Shown: positions 1 through 9,546 of the stretch, piece after piece
Position numbering within the stretch: the stretch's first letter is position 1
Layout: every line of letters begins with the position of its first letter
Origin: JBBREP01 sp038202885
GTDB lineage: Bacteria; Actinomycetota; Acidimicrobiia; IMCC26256; PALSA-610
Direction of reading: 5' to 3'
Assembly: GCA_038202885.1 (NCBI GenBank)
Contig: JBBREP010000008.1
Location: 1-64,000, forward strand
Length of the DNA stretch: 64,000 nucleotides
Notes under the pieces: generated by a model
Databases searched by the model: none
Told to the model about the DNA's origin: nothing
Seen by the model: only the letters and a program-made list of their open reading frames with translations
Program-made: the position numbers and the translations under genes

Positions 1-2
1 CC

Positions 3-1067
3 ACGTGCGCCACGCTCGGGGCCGCGATGGCGCCCGTGTGGGCGACGGCAGGGCGACGGGTGCGCAAGGTCGTGAAGAGTCGCTACGTGCCCCTGGTCGC
101 GGTCGGCGCGGCCTACTGCTTCCTCGTGATGATGTTCAACGTTCCGATCCCCGACGGCACGACTGCGCACGCTGTTGGCGGGGTGCTCATCGCGGTGATG
201 CTCGGGCCGTGGGCCGCGGTGATCGCTGTAAGCATCGCGCTTGCCATTCAGGCCCTGTTCTTCGGCGACGGCGGCGTGCTCGCATTCGGCGCCAACGCCT
301 TCAACATGGCGTTCGTGATGCCCATGGTCGGCTACGGCGTGTACTGGTTGCTTGCACGCAATGCCTCACTCACAGCACCGCGGCGACCCTTCGCTGCAGG
401 TCTGGGCGGCTACGTCGGTGTGAACGCAGCCGCGATGTGCGCGGCGGTCGAGTTCGGACTGCAACCGATGCTGTTCCACACCGCCAACGGCACTCCGCTG
501 TACGCGCCGTATCACCTCGCGCAGACGATTCCCACGATGGCGCTCGCGCATCTCACTGTGGCTGGCATCGTCGAGTTCGTGCTCACGTCGGGTGTCATCG
601 CCTACCTCCAGCGCGCAAACCTGCCGCTCTTGCGCATCAATCACGGTGCCGCCCCCGACACCGGCACCGGCACCGACGCCGGCACCGGCACCGAGCTCGC
701 ACCTGCGCACCGCGTCGGGTGGCGTTGGGTCGTGATCGGTCTCGGCCCGTTGCTCGCACTCACGCCCTTGGGCCTGATCGCGCCCGGTCGCGCGTTCGGT
801 GAGGACGCGCCGGCACGCATCGACCTGAAGAAGTACCACCTCAGCGCCGTACCGAGCGGACTCCGGCACTACGCGGGCTTCTGGCACAACGCGCTGTTCG
901 ACGGTTACGGCTTCTCTCACGATGCGCATCCGACGCTGGGGTATCTCCTCTCTGCGCTCGTTGGAGTCGCCGTCGTCGCTCTCGCAATCTTCGCGGTGTT
1001 CGCCATCGTGCGAATGGTGCGGCGCGGTGGGCGCGACTCGAGTGATCTCGACCACGCCGTCGTCTAG
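3..1067 (+). CDS. cbiM: Energy-coupling-factor metal permease, CbiM type (5' end outside window)
   Basis: Substrate-specific membrane component of an ECF-type cobalt (or nickel) importer. The frame is open to the left edge and reads TCATLGAAMAPVW before the first internal Met at base 27, so the usual N-terminal metal-binding MHIPDG motif lies outside the window and Co versus Ni cannot be told apart. About six hydrophobic segments follow, with the CbiM-like stretch FNVPIPDGTTAHAVGG. A Thr/Gly/Asp-rich linker coded by repeated ACCGGC units (about bases 658-700) leads to a C-terminal PDGLE/CbiN-like part (AVPSGLRHYAGF) with a last membrane helix. Family assignment is firm; substrate is inferred. 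Confidence 0.85.
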   Translation, partial: TCATLGAAMAPVWATAGRRVRKVVKSRYVPLVAVGAAYCFLVMMFNVPIPDGTTAHAVGGVLIAVMLGPWAAVIAVSIALAIQALFFGDGGVLAFGANAFNMAFVMPMVGYGVYWLLARNASLTAPRRPFAAGLGGYVGVNAAAMCAAVEFGLQPMLFHTANGTPLYAPYHLAQTIPTMALAHLTVAGIVEFVLTSGVIAYLQRANLPLLRINHGAAPDTGTGTDAGTGTELAPAHRVGWRWVVIGLGPLLALTPLGLIAPGRAFGEDAPARIDLKKYHLSAVPSGLRHYAGFWHNALFDGYGFSHDAHPTLGYLLSALVGVAVVALAIFAVFAIVRMVRRGGRDSSDLDHAVV

Positions 1068-1107
1068 CGCCGCATCAGCAAGCATTGCTGACACGGCACT
1101 AACTACT

Positions 1108-1290
1108 GTGCGGTCCGTGGCCAGCCGACCGCTCGACCCCGCGATCGAGCAGGCGCACGCCGATGCCATTGCGGCCGCCGAGCCGGGCTATCTCGATCCG
1201 ATCAGCGGTCTGTTCGTGTTCACCGAGGCCACATTGCGAGCACGCGGCACGTGTTGCGACAGCGGTTGTCGCCATTGCCCGTACCGCTAA
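1108..1290 (+). CDS. DUF5522 family small cysteine-rich protein
   Basis: A 60-residue protein whose second half carries the DUF5522 signature: PGYLDPISGLFVFT, then RGTCCDSGCRHCPYR at the C-terminus. The Cys/His cluster suggests metal binding, but the family's role is unknown. The start is not certain: GTG at 1108 is chosen, GTG at 1117 is equally possible, and the frame is open further upstream into the end of the CbiM gene. It follows the permease by about 40 bases and may be cotranscribed. A hairpin follows immediately. Confidence 0.7.
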   Translation: MRSVASRPLDPAIEQAHADAIAAAEPGYLDPISGLFVFTEATLRARGTCCDSGCRHCPYR

Positions 1291-1294
1291 GCGT

Positions 1295-1312
1295 GTGCCG
1301 CGCTAGCGGCAC
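1295..1312. terminator. Hairpin between convergent genes
   Basis: Perfect 7-base arms GTGCCGC/GCGGCAC around a GCTA loop, in the 73-base gap between the DUF5522 gene (+) and superoxide dismutase (-). There is no T-tract, so a bidirectional terminator is inferred from position and shape. The same arms recur at 11263-11280. Confidence 0.45.
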
Positions 1313-1363
1313 CCGCTGAGGTCAGATCGGCAAACGGTTGGGCAGTTGGGCGTGTCGACGGGC

Positions 1364-1981
1364 TCAGTTTGTCGCGTGCGCGAGTCCGCGAGCGTGCTCG
1401 AAGCGGGCGCTCACGTCCTGCCAGTTCACGACGTTCCAGATCGCCTGTACGTAGTCGGCCCTGCGGTTCTCGTACTGCAGGTAGTAGGCGTGCTCCCACG
1501 CATCGATCACGAGCAGGGGCGTACCACCCTGTCCGATGTTGCCCTGGTGGTCGTAGATCTGCTCGATGAACAGACGCTCCCCCAACGGTTCCCAGGTGAG
1601 CGCGCCCCATCCCGAGCCCTGCACTGTTGCCGCCGATTGCGTCAACTGCGCCCGAAAAGCCGCGTAGTTTCCGAAGCTCTCGTCGATCGCAGCCGCGAGA
1701 TCGCCCAGAGGAAGATCGCCACCATCAGGGCTCAGGTTCTTCCAGAACATCGTGTGCAAGACGTGCCCCGATAGGTTGAACGCGAGCGTCTTTTCGAGTC
1801 CGACGATCGCACTCAGGTCGTCTGCGGCGCGCGCGGCGGCGAGCTTCTCGAGCGCGAGGTTCACACCGTCCACGTAGCCCTTGTGGTGTTTGTCGTGATG
1901 CAGTTCGAGCACGCGGGCCGAAAGGTGGGGCTCGAGCGCGGCGTAGTCGTAGTCGAGATCAGGCAGTTCGTATGGCTTCAT
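1364..1981 (-). CDS. sodA: Superoxide dismutase, Mn/Fe family
   Basis: Converts superoxide to hydrogen peroxide and oxygen. 205 residues, full length for the family. Metal ligands are visible: first His of LELHHDKHH (residue 28), His of LHTMFW, and Asp and His of DAWEHAYY. The VQGSGW motif places the second-sphere Gln as in manganese or cambialistic enzymes; metal choice is inference. Start ATG at 1981 is supported by a GAGGA ribosome-binding site about 8 bases upstream; a longer open frame to 2143 lacks conservation. No signal peptide, so cytoplasmic. It is divergent from the GH15 gene, with promoters for both expected in 1982-2177. Confidence 0.96.
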   Translation of the reverse strand: MKPYELPDLDYDYAALEPHLSARVLELHHDKHHKGYVDGVNLALEKLAAARAADDLSAIVGLEKTLAFNLSGHVLHTMFWKNLSPDGGDLPLGDLAAAIDESFGNYAAFRAQLTQSAATVQGSGWGALTWEPLGERLFIEQIYDHQGNIGQGGTPLLVIDAWEHAYYLQYENRRADYVQAIWNVVNWQDVSARFEHARGLAHATN

Positions 1982-2177
1982 GGTCAAATCCTCTTCGTTG
2001 CGGATGGTGCCCAGCCCAACATGCATCGTATGAGACGCGATCGCTGCACACCTGTCGGGCTCGTCGCCCGAACCACCGGCGACGCTGCGAACACGAGGCA
2101 TGCGTGAAAGGGCGTAGCTTTGGGTACGCAACCGGTGTCGCACATCCGATCAGCGCGACACCTTCCCAGGAGCGCTG

Positions 2178-3989
2178 ATGGCGTCGCGTATTGAGGACTA
2201 CGCACTCCTTTCCGATACGGAGTCGGCTGCGCTCGTCGGCATCGACGGTTCGATCGACTGGTTGACGTTTCCGCGCTTCGATTCCCCTGCATGTTTTGCT
2301 GCGCTGCTCGGTGAGCCGCGCCACGGCCGTTGGTTGCTCGCCCCAGCATCGGGAGTGCGCCGCGTACACCGTCACTATCGCGGCGACTCGTTGGTGCTCG
2401 AAACCATCTTCGAATGTGACGATGGTGAAGTGGCAGTGATTGATTGCATGCCGCCGCGCGACGAACACCTCAACGTGGTGCGCCTGGTGGAGGGCCGCCG
2501 CGGACGCGTGGCGATGCGCACCGAATTCACGGTGCGCTTCGACTATGGCGCGGTCGTGCCGTGGGTGCGCAGGATCGACGGCACCCTCAGTGCAGTCGCC
2601 GGCCCCGATGCCCTGCGGCTTGTCACCCCGATCACGCTCCACGGTGAAGGCGACGGCCACGACCGCACGACGTTGGGCGAGTTCACCGTGGGCGCGGGCG
2701 AACAGGTCCCCTTCGTCCTCACATGGCATCCGTCGCACATTCCGTGCGACGACGTTGTCGACGCCGCAGTAGCCATCGAAGAGTCCGAGGACTGGTGGCG
2801 CGCGTGGGCAGGACAAGCGGAGTACACGGGCGCCTGGGGACCCGAGGTTCGCAGTTCGCTCACGGTGTTGAAGGGGCTGACCTATACACCTACGGGCGGG
2901 CTCTGCGCGGCACCCACGACGTCGCTACCCGAGGCGCTTGGCGGTGTCCGTAACTGGGACTACCGCTACTGCTGGTTGCGCGACGCGACGTTCACGCTCA
3001 TGGCGTTGATGGTGGCGGGGCACACCAGCGAAGCGCTGTCGTGGCGCGACTGGTTGCTGCGCGCCGTCGCGGGCGATCCCGCTGATCTACAAATCATGTA
3101 CGGATTGGCCGGCGAACGAAAGCTGCACGAACACGAACTCGATTGGTTGCCGGGCTACGAAGGAGCAGCACCCGTCCGGGTGGGCAACGCGGCCTTCGGC
3201 CAGTTCCAACTCGACGTGTACGGCGAAGTCATCGACGCGCTCTACCAAGCTTCGCTCGACGGGCTCGCGTTCGACGACGACGCGTGGCAACTACAGAAGG
3301 TCTTGCTCGACTTCCTCGAAGGAGCGTGGCGACTCCCCGACGAGGGCATCTGGGAGGTGCGTGGGCCGCGCCAACACTTCACGCACTCCAAAGTCATGGC
3401 GTGGGTGGCCGCCGATCGCATGATCCGCATGGCTGATCGATTCCGCCTCGACGGTCCCGTGGCACAGTGGTCGGCCCTGCGCGACCAGATCCACCACGAC
3501 GTCCTCACTCAAGCCGTCGACGATCGCGGCGTGTTCGTCCAGACGTATGGCTCCAACCAACTCGATGCGAGCCTGCTCACGATCCCGCTCGTTGGCTTCC
3601 TCCCCGTCACTGATGCACGCGTGGTCAATACCGTCGAGGCGATCGAGCGCGAGCTCGTCGACGATGGGTTCGTCGTGCGGTACCGGCCCGACCCGCATCT
3701 CGACGGTCTGCCGGTGGGCGAGGGCGCGTTCCTGCTGTGTACGTTCTGGCTCACCGACACGCTTGCCCTGATGGGGCGCACGGACGACGCCCACGCGATG
3801 TTCGAGCGACTGCTCGCGCTGCGCAACGACGTCGGACTGCTTTCCGAGGAATACGACCCCGTGAGCGGTCGCTTGCTCGGCAACTTCCCACAAGCGTTTT
3901 CGCACACTGCGATCATCGCCACCGCCTCCGTGCTCGACCACGCCGGCGGCCCCGCCCTCCGACGCGCCGAAACATCTCCGGTGCCCTAA
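2178..3989 (+). CDS. Glycoside hydrolase family 15 enzyme (glucoamylase/trehalase-like)
   Basis: Cytoplasmic 603-residue GH15 protein. The start MASRIEDYALLSDTESAALV is the usual N-terminus of actinobacterial GH15 trehalases and glucoamylases. A beta-sandwich domain (about residues 1-210) precedes an (alpha/alpha)6 catalytic domain. The general acid is expected in LPDEGIWEVRG (about residue 390) and the base in LLSEEYDP (about residue 555); both are intact. Substrate (trehalose versus alpha-glucan) cannot be settled from sequence. It is monocistronic, divergent from sodA, and ends just before a long perfect hairpin. Confidence 0.93.
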   Translation: MASRIEDYALLSDTESAALVGIDGSIDWLTFPRFDSPACFAALLGEPRHGRWLLAPASGVRRVHRHYRGDSLVLETIFECDDGEVAVIDCMPPRDEHLNVVRLVEGRRGRVAMRTEFTVRFDYGAVVPWVRRIDGTLSAVAGPDALRLVTPITLHGEGDGHDRTTLGEFTVGAGEQVPFVLTWHPSHIPCDDVVDAAVAIEESEDWWRAWAGQAEYTGAWGPEVRSSLTVLKGLTYTPTGGLCAAPTTSLPEALGGVRNWDYRYCWLRDATFTLMALMVAGHTSEALSWRDWLLRAVAGDPADLQIMYGLAGERKLHEHELDWLPGYEGAAPVRVGNAAFGQFQLDVYGEVIDALYQASLDGLAFDDDAWQLQKVLLDFLEGAWRLPDEGIWEVRGPRQHFTHSKVMAWVAADRMIRMADRFRLDGPVAQWSALRDQIHHDVLTQAVDDRGVFVQTYGSNQLDASLLTIPLVGFLPVTDARVVNTVEAIERELVDDGFVVRYRPDPHLDGLPVGEGAFLLCTFWLTDTLALMGRTDDAHAMFERLLALRNDVGLLSEEYDPVSGRLLGNFPQAFSHTAIIATASVLDHAGGPALRRAETSPVP

Positions 3990-3992
3990 GCC

Positions 3993-4040
3993 CTGATGCG
4001 TCGTTTGGGGGGTCTATAGGACCCCCAAACGACGCATCAG
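3993..4040. terminator. Long inverted repeat between convergent genes
   Basis: Left arm CTGATGCGTCGTTTGGGGG pairs over 19 bases with its complement on the right; the centre contains GTCTATAG. It lies between the stop of the GH15 gene (+) and the stop of a beta-helix protein (-). The outer arm GATGCGTCGTTTG and centre GTCTATA recur in the hairpin at 45397-45436, so this is probably a dispersed terminator-like element. Confidence 0.65.
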
Positions 4041-4042
4041 CG

Positions 4043-5890
4043 TCAGGGGATCTCGAGTGGGGGTGGGTAGATGAGGGCGCCGCGGTTGGGGGTGGTTGTG
4101 GGCGCGACGCCGATTGCGGCGGCGATGTCGTCGGGGAGCGCGTTGCCGCTGCCCACAGCGGGGCTGGTTGCGAGGAGGCTGTAGTCACCGTTCGCCGGAT
4201 CGGTGAAGACCGGCGACACGCTGTAGTCGGTGTACTCGATGCTCGTGCCGTCGTCGCCGAGCGCGGCCTGCAGCGCGGGGAGGTCGGCGTAGCCGCTCGC
4301 GAGTTCAGGCGCGACTCGGGTCCACAGTGCGAGCATGTCGGGCGTCAGCGGCGTGGCGCGGGCGTACACGTTGGCGTCCATCACCGTGATCATCGTTGCC
4401 GCGTCGACGCTTTTGGGTTCGTCGAGATCTTCGGTGAACACCAGCGGCCCGACCGAACCTGTGTCGGGAGCGGCCAGGATGTTATTCACCAGTTCGTTGT
4501 TCGCAGTGTTCCACGTGATGCCGAGCGCGATCTTGGTCGGATCGGTGTTGTCGCGACCATCGTCGAAGACGCTCAGTTGGTAGGTGGCGTTGTCGGCGAC
4601 CGTGTTGTTGTAGACGCGCGCGTCGGTCGCGCCGCTCAGCTTGATTCCCGCCTGACCGTTGCCAGTCGAGACGTTCGAAGCCACGATCGACGACCCTGTG
4701 ATCTCCACGTAGATACCGTTGCGTTCATTGCGGCGCGTGAGGTTGTCGACGATCGTGACGTTGTAGCTCGAGATGTCGAACCAGATACCGTTCGCGTAGC
4801 CGTCTTGCACGACGTTGTTACGGATCATCGCGGTGAACGTGTGCGTGAACTTCATGCCCGATGCTGACGCAACCGGCGAGTAACCGGCAGAGAACCGTTC
4901 GGCGTTGCTCCCGACGATGACATTGCCTTCAACGTCGATGTCGTCGGCATGGTTGCCGTGCAGCGCCGTGTACCCGTTGTCGACGAACCAGCTGTTCGTC
5001 ACCACGGCCGACGGCGCGTAGATCGTGAGCCCGCGCGTCGCGCTCCGCGCAAACACGTCGCGATCGAACGTCACGTTCGCCGCATCATTTACCAACACCA
5101 TCGCAGGCGTCGGCGCGAAGTTCCAGTTCGGTGCGTACTGCTCGAATCCGATCCCGCGCACGATGCTTCCCGCGGCTCGGGCCGCGAATTGTGCGCCGTT
5201 CGTCAGCGCTGACGCCTCCACGAGCGTGCCTGGTTGCGTGGGATCGTCACCCACGTACAGGTTCTGGTTCACATAGTCCGCGAAGAATCGTCCAGGGCCG
5301 AGCGCGTCGATACTCGTGACCTGCGCCAACGGTCGCCCGTCGACAAACACCATGTCGGGCAACCCCGCGTTGGGGAAGTTCGGATCGATCACCCGCGCGT
5401 CGAAGCACGTCTGACAGAACTGGACCGTCCAATTCGGATGGACCCACACATCGCCTACCGGCATCCAGTCGTTAACCACGACGCTGCCCGACAACCACAC
5501 CTGGTCGTGCGGATAGGCCTGCACCGTCACCGGCTTCGAGATCGTTCCCAGCGACTCGCGGTACACGCCTTCGCGCATCACGATCGTGGCGCCGGGCGCG
5601 GCCGCGCCCACGGCATGCGCCACCGTGGCAAACGGTTCGGCTTCTGTCCCGAGGTTCGCGTCGCTCCCGCCGTCGGCCGCAACGAACAAGGCGTCGGCCG
5701 GAATGGGATATGCGCTGTCGGGGATCGGAATCGATGAGGTTGCCGTCGCGCTCGTGGACTGCTGTGGCTGCTGTGACTGGGGGGACGTCGCGTCCGCACC
5801 CGCGCCAGTACGCCGCTCCCCCACCACAGCAAAGGGCGTCGCACCCTGCAACACGCCACCCGCGAGCATTGCCAGCGCACCGATTGTCAT
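4043..5890 (-). CDS. Secreted parallel beta-helix protein (DUF1565-like)
   Basis: 615 residues. After a low-complexity Gln/Ser/Thr stretch comes a DUF1565-like segment (ALFVAADGGSDANLGTEAEP, then TIVMREGVYRES) and a right-handed beta-helix (about residues 190-480) with repeated N/D-rich turns. This fold is typical of polysaccharide lyases and surface adhesins; no catalytic residues could be identified. It is a paralogue of the next gene, similar over about 300 residues. The only ATG in frame (5890) gives a hydrophobic core with no basic n-region, whereas untranslated in-frame codons just upstream would read RLGRRLG, a good n-region. The true start may therefore be non-standard or a base may be wrong there. 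Confidence 0.82.
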   Translation of the reverse strand: MTIGALAMLAGGVLQGATPFAVVGERRTGAGADATSPQSQQPQQSTSATATSSIPIPDSAYPIPADALFVAADGGSDANLGTEAEPFATVAHAVGAAAPGATIVMREGVYRESLGTISKPVTVQAYPHDQVWLSGSVVVNDWMPVGDVWVHPNWTVQFCQTCFDARVIDPNFPNAGLPDMVFVDGRPLAQVTSIDALGPGRFFADYVNQNLYVGDDPTQPGTLVEASALTNGAQFAARAAGSIVRGIGFEQYAPNWNFAPTPAMVLVNDAANVTFDRDVFARSATRGLTIYAPSAVVTNSWFVDNGYTALHGNHADDIDVEGNVIVGSNAERFSAGYSPVASASGMKFTHTFTAMIRNNVVQDGYANGIWFDISSYNVTIVDNLTRRNERNGIYVEITGSSIVASNVSTGNGQAGIKLSGATDARVYNNTVADNATYQLSVFDDGRDNTDPTKIALGITWNTANNELVNNILAAPDTGSVGPLVFTEDLDEPKSVDAATMITVMDANVYARATPLTPDMLALWTRVAPELASGYADLPALQAALGDDGTSIEYTDYSVSPVFTDPANGDYSLLATSPAVGSGNALPDDIAAAIGVAPTTTPNRGALIYPPPLEIP

Positions 5891-6142
5891 GCCGAGGCGC
5901 CGACCCAGTCGCGCCGGGGCGCGGTCAGTCGCGCCGCGTGCGCCGCGCGCGGATCCACGAGAAGAAAGGCTGCCTGCGATCGACTCCCATCGTCAGATAG
6001 GCGCAGGAGTTGACGGCGCGAGCGCGATCTGAGGCGTCCAACCCACGACGCGCCCGCCGGCTTCTCCTGTGGTCAGGATGCAGCATTCTGCGTCCTGACA
6101 TCGCCAGTACCTGAGCGTCGAGGGAGCAAGTTCGCGCGGCGG

Positions 6143-8725
6143 CTACACGACCTTGACGACGACGCTGGGCGACGGCTCGCTCGCCAGGAAGGTCGAACTG
6201 CCGTCGTACACCGCAGTGAACACATGGTTGCCAAAGGACAGCGCCGGCACCACGAATATCGCGCGTCCGTTCGTGACGGCGACCGCGGCGACCCGGGTCG
6301 TTCCGTCGTAGAAGCTGACAGTGCCGGTGGTGATCCTTCCAGCTCCCGGAGCAACGACCGTGACCCGACCGATCAAGGTCAGCGGTTTGCCGCTGGGGAC
6401 CGTCGAACGACTCGCGACGAGCTGCGTCATTGTCGACGCCAGGTTCACGCTGTTCGCGAGCGGCGACGACGTCGCAAGGAGCGCCTTCGCCGACGCCTTG
6501 TAAACCGCGGTGAACCGGTGCACGCCAACGTCAAGCTTGAGATTGGCGAACGACGCGACGCCGTCGCTCACCGTCCGGTCACCGAGCGTTGTCGCACCGT
6601 CAGAGAAGGTGACGACACCGGACACGTTGATCGCGGCGACGCCGGTGAGCGACGCGTTCGCGGTCAATGTCATCGGCTGGCCCGACACGACGGTCGCCGG
6701 ACCGCTGAGCAGGACGCCAGGAATGTTCACCGTGAGCGTGGCCGCGTTCGACGTCGCTGTGCCCGTGAGGTCGGTGAACACGGCACGGAACTGCTTGCCG
6801 TTGTCGGATGGCGTGCTCGACGCTGACAGCCTGCGGTCGGTCGCGCCGCCAACGTTGGAGAAGGATCCGCCACCGTCGGTCGAGACCTGCCACTGCGTCG
6901 TGCCTCGCCCGGCGGCGTCCGCCGTGAACACGTACGCCTCGCCCGCGATCACGCTCCTCGACACGGGTTGCGTCGTGATCGGAGGACCGGGCCCACCGCC
7001 GCCACCAGCCGGCAGCGGTCCGAGGTCGACCGCGACGCCAGGTGCAACCTTGAGTGCGGTCGCCACGTTCGCCGGGAGCGCAATCCCCGCTCGTAGACCA
7101 GGCGATCCCGCGGCGAGCTTGAAATTGCCGCGCGGCGCGTCGGCCAGCATCGCGGCGGCCGCGGCGCCATCACACGCGATCCCATGCGATTCGTGGCCAG
7201 TGGCACGGGCGAATGTCGACAGTGTCGTGTAGCGCAACTGCCCTTGCGCGCCGTTGGCCCATGCCGCGACTTGCGACGGACGCGCCGGGTTCGGGCGACA
7301 GAACGCGTCAGCGTCGCTCGTCACGCCCATCTGTGTGCCAGTGAGGCGATGGTTCTTGTCGTCCACATCAAGCATCTTGAGTGCCGCCGGGCCCCCGTCC
7401 ATGATGATGTTGTTGCGGAGCGTGATCCCGCCGACGCCCTGCGGCCGTGGACCGTCGAACACTTCGACGCCGGCCTTGTTCTGGTAGAGCAAGTTGTTGT
7501 AGATGTCGATCCGCTGCGATTCGATGATGCGGATTCCGCCACCGCCGTTGTGCCACGATTCGTTCGCCGCAACGATTGCGCCGCTCGAGATCTCAACCTG
7601 GAGGCCTTCGGTCGAGTTGTTGTAGGCCTCGTTGCGGATCATCGTGGTCGCCTTGGCGTCGATGTCGATCCACATGCCCTTGCCGACGTTCGCGTCGGCG
7701 AGGTTCTCTTCGATCAAGGTGTTGTTCGACCGCGTGAGTTTGAGTCCGCCGGCTTCGAGTTGCGCGTTGAAGCCTTCGACGTTGTTGTGATGCATCTGGC
7801 TTTGGCTCACGTGGAGACCGTCGGCGTGATGGCCGTGGAGCCCGAGCTGACCGTTCTCGCTGAACGTGTCGTGGGTGACCACCGTGTTCGCACCCTGCAC
7901 CGACAGGCCCGCAGTGGCATTCAGCGTGAAGATGTCGTTTTCGAACCGAGCGCCGCCGGAACTGTCGAGGACCGCGCCATGGCCGCCGTTCACCGGTGTG
8001 GCGAAGTGGTCGAACTGGATGCCCTTCACGACGCTTCCCGCGGCCCGCAGGAGATGCAGGCCGTTCATGCGCGTCGATGCTTCGACCGTGTGCCCGGCTG
8101 GGTCGATGCCAATCACGAGCTGATGCGCCGCGTAATCGACGAGGAAGTTCTTACCAACGACCTTCGCGAGTTGGTTCTGTTGCGTCATCGGCGCGCCGTC
8201 GAAGAACGCCTGGTCGGGCGCGTTCGCCAACGGGTGCTCGGCGGTGACCTCCTGCTGTTGATCTCTGGGGAACTGGAAGTTCCAGCCGCGCAGCACCCAC
8301 ACCGCGCCCGACTTCACGAAGCCCGTCACAGGTTGCGAGCCACGAACGATGACGGCTTCACCGGGCGCCGACTGGATCGTGAGGGCCTTATTCGAAATCG
8401 TGACCGACTCGCGGTAGATCCCGGCGCGCATCACGATTGTGGCCCGGTTCGGCGCCTTGGCAACGGCGTGGGCCAACGTTTTCCACGGCGCGGCTTGGGA
8501 ACCGCTCGCACCGTCGTTCCCGTTCGTCGCGACGAACAATGCTCCCGCTGGGATGGCGTAGGTCGTGGTGCCGAGTTTCGCGGCGCCTGGCGTCTCGCTC
8601 GCGGCCCTGGGGTGCGGCACCGCCGTCTTTCGGGCGCTGCGCTGCGCCGCGCTCGTGCCAACGCCCACCGTGACCATGAGCAGTGCCGCGCCCGTCGCGA
8701 GCCACGGCATGACCCGGCTGTTCAT
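6143..8725 (-). CDS. Secreted beta-helix protein with C-terminal Ig-like repeats
   Basis: 860 residues, exported by a clear signal peptide (MNSRVMPWLATGAALLMVTV). The first ~500 residues match the neighbouring beta-helix protein (ALFVATNGNDGASG, TIVMRAGIYRES, HGHHADGLHVS). After a PPxGGGGGPGPP linker come three or four Ig-like units of the kind found in adhesins, with endings such as GVHRFTAVYKAS and GNHVFTAVYDGS. Start ATG at 8725 is chosen over an upstream GTG because a GGAGGAG ribosome-binding site precedes it. Likely surface-attached or secreted, binding or cleaving a polysaccharide; no enzymatic residues were identified. Confidence 0.86.
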   Translation of the reverse strand: MNSRVMPWLATGAALLMVTVGVGTSAAQRSARKTAVPHPRAASETPGAAKLGTTTYAIPAGALFVATNGNDGASGSQAAPWKTLAHAVAKAPNRATIVMRAGIYRESVTISNKALTIQSAPGEAVIVRGSQPVTGFVKSGAVWVLRGWNFQFPRDQQQEVTAEHPLANAPDQAFFDGAPMTQQNQLAKVVGKNFLVDYAAHQLVIGIDPAGHTVEASTRMNGLHLLRAAGSVVKGIQFDHFATPVNGGHGAVLDSSGGARFENDIFTLNATAGLSVQGANTVVTHDTFSENGQLGLHGHHADGLHVSQSQMHHNNVEGFNAQLEAGGLKLTRSNNTLIEENLADANVGKGMWIDIDAKATTMIRNEAYNNSTEGLQVEISSGAIVAANESWHNGGGGIRIIESQRIDIYNNLLYQNKAGVEVFDGPRPQGVGGITLRNNIIMDGGPAALKMLDVDDKNHRLTGTQMGVTSDADAFCRPNPARPSQVAAWANGAQGQLRYTTLSTFARATGHESHGIACDGAAAAAMLADAPRGNFKLAAGSPGLRAGIALPANVATALKVAPGVAVDLGPLPAGGGGGPGPPITTQPVSRSVIAGEAYVFTADAAGRGTTQWQVSTDGGGSFSNVGGATDRRLSASSTPSDNGKQFRAVFTDLTGTATSNAATLTVNIPGVLLSGPATVVSGQPMTLTANASLTGVAAINVSGVVTFSDGATTLGDRTVSDGVASFANLKLDVGVHRFTAVYKASAKALLATSSPLANSVNLASTMTQLVASRSTVPSGKPLTLIGRVTVVAPGAGRITTGTVSFYDGTTRVAAVAVTNGRAIFVVPALSFGNHVFTAVYDGSSTFLASEPSPSVVVKVV

Positions 8726-8885
8726 CCGCTCCTCCGCCCGAAACCCGAGGGACGATACCCCGATGTGGCGAGGAGCGCCAGTGTGGCGACGCCGGGTGAC
8801 CGGTTCCTGCGCCAGGTACCAGTCTTGGCGCACGCACCGCCCGATGCCAGTTCGGGATGCCAGTCCGGGATGTCATCCCGGGATG

Positions 8886-9359
8886 TCAGTCCGGGTTGGC
8901 CATCCGTTCGAGCATCGCCGCCATCTGACGATGCACGAGGTTCACCGCCTGCAACGGTCGGATCATGACCCGAAACTCGACGATGCGGCCCTCGTCGTTG
9001 CAGCGGATGATGTCGACCCCGTTCACGTACTTTCCTTCGACGGTCGTCTCGAACTCGAGCACTGCGGTGTCATTCGCCAGCACGCTCTTGGTGTATCGGA
9101 AGCGGCCACTCGGACTGGCGCTCCCCTGCGACGTAGACGACGGCGTCGACGCAGACGCTGGTGTCGGGTCGCCCGGCAGCGTCTGGCCGGCGGCCTGCAG
9201 GTAGAGCTTCGTGATCGCTTTGCCGACCTGCGGCGTGTAGACGATCGGCGAATAGAACACAACGTCGTCATCGAGCAAGGCGTCGAGGCCGCCAGGCAAT
9301 TCGCCGCGCAGGTAGCTGTGCCACTTCTCGATGACGTGCTCGATGACGTGCTCGATCAT
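8886..9359 (-). CDS. SnoaL/NTF2-like domain protein
   Basis: 157 residues with a cone-shaped NTF2-like fold pattern: an N-terminal helix (IEHVIEKWHSYLRGELPGGL), the LLDDDVVFYSPIVYTPQVGK turn, and C-terminal strands FRVMIRPLQAVNLV. Members act as small enzymes or ligand binders; no function is assigned. A Ser/Thr/Pro-rich insertion sits in the middle (about residues 68-85). Start ATG at 9359 has an AAGGAG ribosome-binding site 6-7 bases upstream. Its ATG overlaps the stop of a possible 36-codon upstream frame. Confidence 0.75.
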   Translation of the reverse strand: MIEHVIEHVIEKWHSYLRGELPGGLDALLDDDVVFYSPIVYTPQVGKAITKLYLQAAGQTLPGDPTPASASTPSSTSQGSASPSGRFRYTKSVLANDTAVLEFETTVEGKYVNGVDIIRCNDEGRIVEFRVMIRPLQAVNLVHRQMAAMLERMANPD

Positions 9360-9466
9360 TCGCGCTCCTTCGTGGCTGACCGTACATCGAGCCCGAGCGG
9401 AATTGCGAGCGAATGCAGGTAGAGATCGAACGCCTGCGTGGTGCCCTCGAGGTCCCGGTTGTCCAT
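9356..9466 (-). CDS. Possible 36-residue upstream ORF coupled to the SnoaL-like gene
   Basis: Short frame beginning MDNRDLEGTTQAFDLYLH, whose TGA overlaps the ATG of the SnoaL-like gene (ATGA). No convincing ribosome-binding site and no recognised family. It might be a leader peptide or a remnant; the support is only the overlap. Confidence 0.22.
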   Translation of the reverse strand: MDNRDLEGTTQAFDLYLHSLAIPLGLDVRSATKERE

Positions 9467-9546
9467 CACCGTCCCAAGCTGTGCCGCTTCCCGTCGGGCT
9501 GGTCAGCTCCATTGCGCAGCAAATTCAGCGTGATTACACTGCATTG

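Noticed and set aside
660..700. ACCGGC tandem units as a regulatory or mobile repeat
   Set aside because: They are in frame and encode a Thr/Gly/Asp linker between CbiM membrane segments; an ordinary low-complexity linker.
7184..8968. 594-codon open frame on the + strand
   Set aside because: Antisense to the beta-helix gene; Arg/Asp/His-rich translation without domains, produced by high third-position GC on the other strand.
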